This document shows, in pieces, positions 26,877 to 34,047 of a DNA stretch of 64,000 bases; position 1 is the stretch's first letter; each line of letters begins with the position of its first letter. The stretch covers positions 62,001 through 126,000 of the forward strand of contig JAIQFE010000004.1 of NCBI GenBank assembly GCA_020073445.1, given 5' to 3'. The notes beneath the pieces are model-generated. The model did no database searches. It was not told the DNA's origin and worked only from the letters and a program-made list of their open reading frames with translations. Made by a program: the position numbers and the translations under genes. The stretch comes from Terriglobia bacterium. Its GTDB lineage: Bacteria > Acidobacteriota > Terriglobia > Bryobacterales > Bryobacteraceae.

Positions 26877-28412
26877 AAATCCTAGATCGACTTTGCTGGT
26901 GCCCGGGTCTTTCCTTGTTTCCGGTGCGGGCCAACGGCTGGTGACAACCTTGGTGCGGGTGTAAAACTGCACGCCTTCGGGACCGTAGATGTGAAGGTCG
27001 CCGAATAGCGATGCTTTCCAACCGCCGAAGCTGTAATAAGACACGGGGACGGGAATGGGGACGTTCACTCCCACCATTCCCGCGTCCACATCGAATTGGA
27101 ACTGCCGCGCGGCGCCGCCATCGCGCGTGAAGATCGCAACACCATTGCCGTACGGGTTCTCGTTAATGATGCGCAGAGCCCGATCATAGGTATCGGCTCG
27201 GACGATACTCAATACCGGCCCGAAGATTTCATCGCGGTAACAGCGCATGCCGGGCTCCACGTGATCCAGCAAGGACGTTCCCAGGAAGAAGCCGCTGCGT
27301 TGGCATGCGGGATCCTGGCGCCCGTCCACGGCAACTGTAGCGCCTTCCGATGAAGCATTCGCCACGTAGGATGCCACGCGATCGCGATGCTCTTTTGTGA
27401 TAAGCGGGCCCATCTCAATGCCCTCTTCCATGCCGGGACCGACCTTGATCCTGGACATCCTCTCGCGAATCGCGGCAATTAAAGGATCGGCGATGGCACC
27501 CACAACGACGACGACGGAAATGGACATGCAGCGCTCGCCCGCCGATCCGAACGCGGCCGAAACAGCGGCGTCGGCGGCCATAGCGAGATCGGCATCGGGC
27601 AATACCAGCATGTGATTCTTGGCGCCGCCCAACGCCTGCACGCGTTTGCCGTTACGTGTTCCTGTTTCGTAGATGGATCGCGCCACCGGCGTCGATCCCA
27701 CGAAGCTGATCGCCCTCACGTCGGGATGTTCCAGCAAACGGTCGACTACGGCATTATCGCCCTGCACGACATTAAAAACGCCATCCGGCAGGCCGGCTTT
27801 CTTCATCAGCTCCGCCAGGTACAGGCTCACCGACGGATCTTTCTCCGACGGCTTCAGGATGAAGGTGTTGCCGCACGCGATGGCAAGGGGGAACATCCAC
27901 ATCGGCACCATCGCGGGGAAGTTGAACGGCGTGATGCCGGCCACGACGCCCAGCGGCTGGCGGATCTGATAGACATCGATGCCCCGGCTGGCCTGCTCCG
28001 AAAACCCGCCTTTCAGCAGGTTGGGAATTCCGCAAGCGAACTCGATGTTCTCAAGACCCCGGGCGACTTCGCCCATGGCGTCGGGAACGGTCTTGCCATG
28101 CTCGGAGGTGAGCATCTCGGCGATTTTGCGACGATTCGCGTCCACCAGCTCACGCAGCTTGAAGAGGACCTCGGCGCGACGCGAGAGAGCCGAAGCGCGC
28201 CATTCGACGAACGCCTGCTTGGCGGCCTCAACCGCCTGGTCCACTTCAGCCGGGCTGGCAAAATCGACGTTGGCCTGGGCTTGACCTGTTGCCGGGTCCC
28301 AGACGATTCCAGATCGCCCGGCATCCGACGCGACCAGCTTGCCGCCGATCCAATGATTTACAGTCCGCTGGCCTACTGTCCGCACCTGAGAACCGATGTC
28401 CGCGATCGCCAT
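26862..28412 (-). CDS. mmsA: Methylmalonate-semialdehyde / malonate-semialdehyde dehydrogenase (CoA-acylating)
   Basis: A 516-residue aldehyde dehydrogenase superfamily protein. It has the MMSDH-specific pattern: catalytic Cys295 in GSAGERCMSIS, and ALGGAKNH where ordinary ALDHs have the general-base Glu (ELGGK), the mark of the CoA-acylating subgroup. TPFNFPAMVPMWMFP and the NAD-binding FVGSTPVARSIY are present. It oxidises methylmalonate or malonate semialdehyde to propionyl-CoA or acetyl-CoA with NAD+ and CoA, in valine, beta-alanine or inositol breakdown. Start chosen at 28412, because an upstream ATG (28502) would run into the divergent aminotransferase gene. The neighbouring class III aminotransferase could supply its semialdehyde substrate. 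Confidence 0.92.
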   Translation of the reverse strand: MAIADIGSQVRTVGQRTVNHWIGGKLVASDAGRSGIVWDPATGQAQANVDFASPAEVDQAVEAAKQAFVEWRASALSRRAEVLFKLRELVDANRRKIAEMLTSEHGKTVPDAMGEVARGLENIEFACGIPNLLKGGFSEQASRGIDVYQIRQPLGVVAGITPFNFPAMVPMWMFPLAIACGNTFILKPSEKDPSVSLYLAELMKKAGLPDGVFNVVQGDNAVVDRLLEHPDVRAISFVGSTPVARSIYETGTRNGKRVQALGGAKNHMLVLPDADLAMAADAAVSAAFGSAGERCMSISVVVVVGAIADPLIAAIRERMSRIKVGPGMEEGIEMGPLITKEHRDRVASYVANASSEGATVAVDGRQDPACQRSGFFLGTSLLDHVEPGMRCYRDEIFGPVLSIVRADTYDRALRIINENPYGNGVAIFTRDGGAARQFQFDVDAGMVGVNVPIPVPVSYYSFGGWKASLFGDLHIYGPEGVQFYTRTKVVTSRWPAPETRKDPGTSKVDLGFPQSR

Positions 28413-28449
28413 AGCATCTTCAATCCTATTACGATAGCGGAATGCTGGG

Positions 28450-29796
28450 GTGAACAAATATGGATTGCGTAATAATGGCGGTGTGACTAAGGAAGAAATC
28501 ATCCTGGCTAACCAGGAATGCCTGTTCCCGGCGGTGTTCCACTACTTCCGCGATCCGCTGGTGCTGACCAGAGCCAAAGACCAGTACGTGTGGGACGCCG
28601 ATGGCAACCAGTATCTGGACTTCTTCGGAGGCATCCTCACCGTCAGCGTCGGTCACTGCAATGAGAAGGTGAACCGGGCGGTTCACGCACAAGTCGACAA
28701 GCTCCAGCACGTTTCGACTGTGTTTCCTACGGAGCCCCAGGCAGCCCTGGCGCGCAAAATCTCCGATCTAGCCCCTGGAAAAGGCTGGAAATCGTTTTTC
28801 ACCACCAGCGGCACCGAAGCCAACGAGATGGCGATCCTGGCGGCGCGCTGCTTCACTGGTTCTTCCGACATCATCGCGTTGCGGCATTCCTATCACGGGC
28901 GTTCCTCGCTGGCGATGGGAGTAACCGGGCAGTCGAGCTGGAAGCTTGGACCGCCCGTGCAAGCCGGAATCACGTTTGCCCACAACGCCTATTGCTACCG
29001 TTGCCCCTTCGGTTTGACCTACCCCGATTGCGAAGTTCGCTGCGCGCAGGACGTTGGCGAGCTGATTCGGACCACCACCACCGGGCAGATCGCCGGAATG
29101 ATCGCCGAGCCGATTCAGGGCGTCGGCGGTTTCATCACGCCTCCCAAGGAGTATTTCAAGATCGTCTCCAAGATCGTTCGGGAGTATGGCGGCGTCTTCA
29201 TCAGCGACGAAGTGCAAACCGGCTGGGGCCGTACCGGCAATCGATGGTGGGGCATCGATCAGTGGGACGTCACGCCGGATATCGTCACCAGCGCCAAGGG
29301 CCTGGCGAACGGGTTTCCGATCGGCCTTACCGCGGCTCGTCCGGAAGTGGCCGATAGCGTCAAGAAACTCACGATCTCGACATTCGGCGGCGGCCCGATT
29401 CCGACGGCGGCTGCGAAAGCCGTCATCGACCTGATCGAGGAGGAGGACCTCGCGGGTAACGCCGCTACAGTCGGCGCTCACTTGCGCGCGAGTCTTGAGG
29501 AATTGAAGAAGAAGTATCCTCTGATCGGCGATGTGCGGGGCATGGGGCTGATGCAGGCGATCGAGTTAGTGCAGGAGGGAGCATCTAAAACGCCCGCCAC
29601 GGCCGAAACCCTCCGGTTGATGGAGGCGGCGCGGGAGAATCGGCTGCTGATCGGGCGAGGAGGATTGAATGGGAACGTCATCCGCATCTCGCCTCCGCTC
29701 AACGTGGGCATTGCGGACGTGGACACTTTCATCCGCACTTTAGATGCGAGCCTGGCTCAGGTTTGCGCACCGGCGCTTTCTGGCACCGCGGGCTAA
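28450..29796 (+). CDS. Class III aminotransferase (AGXT2 / beta-alanine-type)
   Basis: A 448-residue PLP enzyme of fold type I, class III. PLP ligands are seen as Lys283 (TSAKGLANGFP) and Asp253 (ISDEVQTGWGRTG); TTSGTEANE (119-127) binds the cofactor phosphate. The sequence is nearest in feel to alanine-glyoxylate / beta-aminoisobutyrate aminotransferases (AGXT2) and bacterial aspartate aminotransferase family proteins. It probably converts beta-alanine or beta-aminoisobutyrate to the semialdehyde, which the divergent mmsA product would oxidise. The start is uncertain: GTG at 28450 or GTG at 28483. A small Cys-rich insert (NAYCYRCPFGLTYPDCEVRC, residues 179-198) is notable. Confidence 0.9.
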   Translation: MNKYGLRNNGGVTKEEIILANQECLFPAVFHYFRDPLVLTRAKDQYVWDADGNQYLDFFGGILTVSVGHCNEKVNRAVHAQVDKLQHVSTVFPTEPQAALARKISDLAPGKGWKSFFTTSGTEANEMAILAARCFTGSSDIIALRHSYHGRSSLAMGVTGQSSWKLGPPVQAGITFAHNAYCYRCPFGLTYPDCEVRCAQDVGELIRTTTTGQIAGMIAEPIQGVGGFITPPKEYFKIVSKIVREYGGVFISDEVQTGWGRTGNRWWGIDQWDVTPDIVTSAKGLANGFPIGLTAARPEVADSVKKLTISTFGGGPIPTAAAKAVIDLIEEEDLAGNAATVGAHLRASLEELKKKYPLIGDVRGMGLMQAIELVQEGASKTPATAETLRLMEAARENRLLIGRGGLNGNVIRISPPLNVGIADVDTFIRTLDASLAQVCAPALSGTAG

Positions 29797-29815
29797 CCCC
29801 GGAGAGCCAATCGAG

Positions 29816-30115
29816 CTACTGTCGGAGTGCGAGATCGGTGGGCGAAGCGGGGTCGGGCGTCGGTACCGACTGAGGTAGCATGATCACGTGCATCTTGCGC
29901 TTCCCTTTAGGTTTCTTAGACGAACCTAGCCTGCGAGGCCTGGTCGCGCCACTCTCTTGCGCAAGAGCCAGGCGCTCTACCGCTTCGATGGCCTTTCCGA
30001 TGCCATAAAGAGCGGAACGGAGCTCTCCTATGGTCTTCATAATGTCGGGAGAAGCAGCTCCGGATTGCTGCCGTTTGACACGATTCCGGTGGAACTCGAG
30101 TACGGCCGTTTTCAT
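29816..30115 (-). CDS. Small basic hypothetical protein
   Basis: A 99-residue ORF that I do not recognise. The first 55 residues look helical (MKTIGELRSALYGIGKAIEA), followed by a basic stretch (RPRRLGSSKKPKGKRKM) and a proline-rich tail. No signal peptide or membrane segment. It lies 19 bp from the convergent aminotransferase stop. No clear ribosome site is seen before its ATG. The composition suggests a nucleic-acid-binding or regulatory protein, but this is a guess; a chance ORF remains possible. Confidence 0.5.
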   Translation of the reverse strand: MKTAVLEFHRNRVKRQQSGAASPDIMKTIGELRSALYGIGKAIEAVERLALAQESGATRPRRLGSSKKPKGKRKMHVIMLPQSVPTPDPASPTDLALRQ

Positions 30116-30206
30116 TTTGTGACTGTAAATTTAACAGCGAAAAAACCCCGCGGAACGGGACAACCTTGGCGAGACTAAATTGCGCTTGTTTTCAATAACA
30201 TCCGGT

Positions 30207-32546
30207 TCATGCGCCGGTGGCTGCCCCGCGAGGGCCAGAAAGATAGACGGCGAGCTCGGCGATCGTAGGCCGATCGAGAACCTCCTCTGGCGTAATATCG
30301 ATACCGAACCGCTGCCCAAGCCGCAGAGCGACATCCGCCGCAGATATGGAGTCGCCACCCAGATCGCGAAAGGGATCGTGAATCCCGATCGGATCTAAGC
30401 CCAACAAATCGCTCCAAATTTGCGCAATAGCCACCTCCATCGGGCTGCCAGGCGGCCGGTAGTCGTTTTCCAGGCGCGGTCTGACCGGTGCGGGCAACGG
30501 CAAGGCGCTGCGATCGATCTTCCCGCTGGTCAACTTAGGCAGATCCTTCAAGAAGATGAATCTGGCCGGAATCATATGGTCGGCCAAGCGGTCCTGGAGA
30601 TACCTTCGCAATTGGCTGGCGCTCGGCGTTCCGACGGGCTTCGCCGCCACGTAGGCGACCAAGCGTTGCCGATTTCCGATTTCCCGGACGGCGGTGACGG
30701 CCTCGCTCACCCCGATGTGAGACGTGAGAGCCTGCTCCACCTCCGGCAAGTCGACCCGAAACCCGTTGATCTTGACTTGATGATCGATCCTGCCGACGAA
30801 CTCGATCTCGCCGCCGGATCGGAATCTTCCCAAATCGCCGGTCCGATAGAGTCTTCGTCCTGCCTCGAAGCTGAACGGGTCCGGAATGAAGCGTTCCTGT
30901 GTTAAATCCGGTCGATTGAGATATCCACGGGCCAAGTGGGCCGCGCTCACACAAATCTCTCCGGCCACGCCCACGGGCACCGGATTCATGTCCCTATCCA
31001 AAATGTAAATCTGGGTATTGGCGACGGGCCGGCCTATCGGTATCTCGCCGCCCGCGGTGAGAGATTCGGCGTCCACTTCCCACACGGCCGCAGCCGTGCC
31101 GATCTCGGTACTGGCATAGCGATTGTAGAGTCTCGCCTGCGGCATGGCCTGGGCGAGGCGCTTGACATGAGACGGCGTGAGCCTCGAACCCGCCACCCCC
31201 AGGGTGGTGATCTTTCTTAGTCGCGACGACGCTCCGAAATCCGGAGAAAGGATCTGCTGCAACACAGCTGGAACCAGGACAAGCCGCGTAACCCCTTCCT
31301 TCTCCAACACGGTCATCATTTGATTGCTGTCCCGGATCTGCTCGTCGGAGAGAACCACCACCGGCACACCGCTCATGAGGGGAAGGAAGAGATTCGCCAG
31401 GGAGAATCCGTAACTGAGAAAAGTATTCAGGCAGCAAACTTCGCGGTTGGCGTAGCTCACGGTCATCAAGCCGTTTGTGATGCTTCGGTGAATGCCGACG
31501 ACTCCCTTGGGCTTCCCGGTGGAAGCCGACGTGTACAGAACGTAGGCGGCGCTGTCGGGCGTGATTTCCGCAGCCGGAGGGGTTCGATTCTCCGCGGCGA
31601 TCTGCCCGGAATCCCGATCCACGCAAACGGTCTCGATCCCGGCCAGAACCCGATGCCGAAAACGGGCGCTCGTGACTGCGATCGCGAGTTTGGAATCTGA
31701 AGCGATCTCCTCCAAGCGGTGTTCCGGCAAGCTCGGGTCCAGGGGTACGTAGGCTCCGCCGGCCTTCAGGATCGCGAGGATTGCCACCACCGCGTTCAGA
31801 GACTGCTCCATACAAAGGCCGACCAGCACCTCGGGTCCCACGCCGCGACTGCGCAGATAGTTCGCGAGCCGGTTGGCTTGTTCGTTCAGCTCGATGTAAG
31901 TACGCCTTTGGTCTCCTTGAATCAGCGCCACGGCGTGCGGCGTCCGCCGGACCTGCTGTTCCACCAACTCAGGTACCGAGCCTTGCGGGTATCCACGATC
32001 GGTTTGGTTCCAGTCGATCAGGATCTTTTTCATTTCCGGATCGCCAAGCATCTTGACCGTGGAAAGAGGCGCGCGTGGATCGTTCGTTAGTCCCGACAGG
32101 AGGGTTCGCAAGTGCTCTGCCGTGCTCGCCAGGGATGCATCGATCATTCCGATGAGACCTCCGGAGTCTTTCCGGAACCCAAGTTTGAGAGGCTGACTCT
32201 TCATCTCGAACTCGGGAGGCATCAGAATCTCGATCTCAGGGCCCTCCGGACGATTCGGAAGAACCTCCCGCGCACGGGCCAACATCTGTTCGAACGACGG
32301 GTCGTCCGGGACGATCATGGTCACCGGCAAGAGTCCAACCCAAGACTCGTTTGCATGTGCGGTGGTGCGAACGGCGAGCATGCCGTCGCATGAGTATTTG
32401 TGCAGTAACGCGGCCGCAGCCACCGCGAGTGCGGTGCTGAGAGGCACGTCCTTGGCGTCGCAGAGTTTTCTTAATCGCGCTACGACATCTTCCGGAACTT
32501 CGAAGACCTCGGTTGCAGTGAGGCTAGGTGACGCAGACTCGGCCAT
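30207..32546 (-). CDS. Stand-alone NRPS protein: partial condensation-like, adenylation and peptidyl carrier domains
   Basis: About 779 residues. The first 185 resemble only the C-terminal half of a condensation domain and lack HHxxxDG. The adenylation domain (about 190-680) has AYVLYTSASTGKPKGVV (A3, with Ala for the usual Gly), LYNRYASTEIG (A5), YRTGDLGRF (A7), GRIDHQVKINGFRVDLPEVE (A8) and the A10 Lys in LTSGKIDR. The A4 region reads FLSYGFSLANLF without the Asp that normally binds the substrate amino group, so a non-amino-acid or unusual substrate is possible. The carrier domain has the phosphopantetheine Ser in GGDSISA (residue about 733). There is no thioesterase. ATG 32546 follows a GTG at 32549. 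It is the last gene of the sigma-factor operon, 45 bp after the heme-motif gene. Confidence 0.87.
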   Translation of the reverse strand: MAESASPSLTATEVFEVPEDVVARLRKLCDAKDVPLSTALAVAAAALLHKYSCDGMLAVRTTAHANESWVGLLPVTMIVPDDPSFEQMLARAREVLPNRPEGPEIEILMPPEFEMKSQPLKLGFRKDSGGLIGMIDASLASTAEHLRTLLSGLTNDPRAPLSTVKMLGDPEMKKILIDWNQTDRGYPQGSVPELVEQQVRRTPHAVALIQGDQRRTYIELNEQANRLANYLRSRGVGPEVLVGLCMEQSLNAVVAILAILKAGGAYVPLDPSLPEHRLEEIASDSKLAIAVTSARFRHRVLAGIETVCVDRDSGQIAAENRTPPAAEITPDSAAYVLYTSASTGKPKGVVGIHRSITNGLMTVSYANREVCCLNTFLSYGFSLANLFLPLMSGVPVVVLSDEQIRDSNQMMTVLEKEGVTRLVLVPAVLQQILSPDFGASSRLRKITTLGVAGSRLTPSHVKRLAQAMPQARLYNRYASTEIGTAAAVWEVDAESLTAGGEIPIGRPVANTQIYILDRDMNPVPVGVAGEICVSAAHLARGYLNRPDLTQERFIPDPFSFEAGRRLYRTGDLGRFRSGGEIEFVGRIDHQVKINGFRVDLPEVEQALTSHIGVSEAVTAVREIGNRQRLVAYVAAKPVGTPSASQLRRYLQDRLADHMIPARFIFLKDLPKLTSGKIDRSALPLPAPVRPRLENDYRPPGSPMEVAIAQIWSDLLGLDPIGIHDPFRDLGGDSISAADVALRLGQRFGIDITPEEVLDRPTIAELAVYLSGPRGAATGA

Positions 32547-32591
32547 CACCTACAAACAGCGTCAGGCTCTCAGCAAAAGGGACGCGGCAGA

Positions 32592-33608
32592 TTATTGGAA
32601 GTGGTTCCGCGCGGCAGTTACGGAATCAAAACTTATCTGTGCGTCTGAGGTGGGGCTCTTGTAAACCGTGACTTCCGCATGGCAACGCGCGCAGTTATCC
32701 TTGCGTTCTTCGATCCGCCACGGATTAAAGATCGTCGCCGTGGATTCGAAGGAGGCGTCCATGGCGTAGTTTCGCCAAGCACGCGGAACCTCCCCTGCTC
32801 CGTCGAAATCCTTGGGACGGTCCCCGCCGAACTCCTTAGACTCGGGATCCCACCAGAACGTGGTCCACAGCCACCGCCCCTGGACTTTATGGACCAAATG
32901 GAACGCCATCAGCACCGCGAAATCGCCGCACAAGGCACCGTTATACCGTTCTCCGGGGTTCAGCCGGACCCAGAAAAACTCGTCCAAGGAAACATCGGCC
33001 GCATCAGCGGCGGCCGGTTCGCCCTTGCTTGTCGGAGGATCGCAGGCCGCGGATCCAGTTCCGAGATGGCTCGGCAAGGTGATCCGGATTCTTTGAGTGC
33101 GCACCTCATTCCCTGCCCGAATCGCGGCTTGCACTATCTTGCCATTCTGCGGGTCTGCCGGCCGCCGGACAGCGTTCCAGAATGCAGCCGCGAGATGCGC
33201 GCCATCGGGAAATTGCAGCGTAATCGTCGGAGGCTTAGGCTTGGACTTTTCCCATGTTGCGAGAACCGCATCCAACGGCGCCGTTCCCGTAGCGGGCGAC
33301 AGCGGCGCGCACAATCGGACAGCGACTTCCGGGCTGTAATGGAAGCTCTCGTCCAGAAGGTTGCGGGCCGAAACTCCCCGAACCGCGGCGGGTGAGTGCT
33401 CGCCACAAGGGAAAATCTCGCGAGCGGTCGGCCAAACGACGAATTTCGGAATGCTCTTCCGAGTCCCGCTCTCCTGGATCAAGTCTCGCGCCAGTCTCCA
33501 CGCGTCCAGCCGGGGTGATCTGGGGCGAGCGGACTGGGGAAGAATCGCCACCACCGAACCAAGCCCGATCAGGACTGCCGCGATCCGGCCGAAAGTGCGG
33601 CGTGACAT
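32592..33608 (-). CDS. Exported protein with single CxxCH heme motif
   Basis: A 338-residue protein of unknown family. An N-terminal hydrophobic segment (RIAAVLIGLGSVVAILPQSA) looks like a signal peptide or membrane anchor. A single c-type heme attachment motif is near the C-terminus, CARCH at residues 306-310. The region before it (about 215-300) is rich in Trp and Phe (LWTTFWWDPESKEFGGDRP). The rest has no motif I recognise. It starts 6 bp after the 143-residue ORF, so it belongs to the same operon as the sigma factor and kinase. A role as a periplasmic cytochrome or redox sensor is inferred only from the motif. Confidence 0.7.
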   Translation of the reverse strand: MSRRTFGRIAAVLIGLGSVVAILPQSARPRSPRLDAWRLARDLIQESGTRKSIPKFVVWPTAREIFPCGEHSPAAVRGVSARNLLDESFHYSPEVAVRLCAPLSPATGTAPLDAVLATWEKSKPKPPTITLQFPDGAHLAAAFWNAVRRPADPQNGKIVQAAIRAGNEVRTQRIRITLPSHLGTGSAACDPPTSKGEPAAADAADVSLDEFFWVRLNPGERYNGALCGDFAVLMAFHLVHKVQGRWLWTTFWWDPESKEFGGDRPKDFDGAGEVPRAWRNYAMDASFESTATIFNPWRIEERKDNCARCHAEVTVYKSPTSDAQISFDSVTAARNHFQ

Positions 33609-33614
33609 TACCGG

Positions 33615-34046
33615 CTACGCGAGCAACGCGGTAACCACCTCACGCACCCGCCAGACCGATGGGTGGGGATAGCAGTTCGAGTCCCACAACGTCAATCCGT
33701 CACTTGCGGTGGTTGCGTAGGTAGCGTGATAGCTTTCCGATAGTCCACGGAGAACCAGGCTGATGTTTTTAGCGGTGTCGTCGATAAGTTGACCGTCCAC
33801 CAGCCCTCCCGGCACCGCGATACTTCCATTTACCAGAGCTCGAATTTGCTGGTAAACTTTCGGATCCACTACTGGAAGCAAATCGCGCAGCCATTTTGCG
33901 TCCGGCAGAGTACTGACGTCCGGAGGGGTCGGCTGAGCTGAAATGTACTGTAGATTGGGGCGCTGGTGTTGGGCGTCTTCCAGAGCCATGATCAGGAGCA
34001 TCGCTAGCGCGTGCTTGATACCCGTTGTGCCGTAGTGTTGACTCAC
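33615..34046 (-). CDS. Hypothetical protein in sigma-factor/kinase operon
   Basis: A 143-residue protein that I do not recognise. The GTG start at 34046 lies 1 bp beyond the kinase stop and has GGGGAG upstream inside the kinase gene, so translation is probably coupled. It begins MSQHYGTTGIKHALAMLLIM and contains helical segments with a Pro-rich stretch (SAQPTPPDVSTLPDAKW, 56-72). The first hydrophobic segment follows only a few residues and includes His and Lys, so export is doubtful. Its place between a protein kinase and a heme-motif protein suggests a kinase substrate or adaptor, which is inference. Confidence 0.65.
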   Translation of the reverse strand: MSQHYGTTGIKHALAMLLIMALEDAQHQRPNLQYISAQPTPPDVSTLPDAKWLRDLLPVVDPKVYQQIRALVNGSIAVPGGLVDGQLIDDTAKNISLVLRGLSESYHATYATTASDGLTLWDSNCYPHPSVWRVREVVTALLA

Positions 34047-34047
34047 C

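Noticed and set aside
33134..33672. Several + strand frames opposite the heme-motif gene
   Set aside because: No start signals; the minus-strand gene has a hydrophobic leader and CxxCH and fits the operon spacing.
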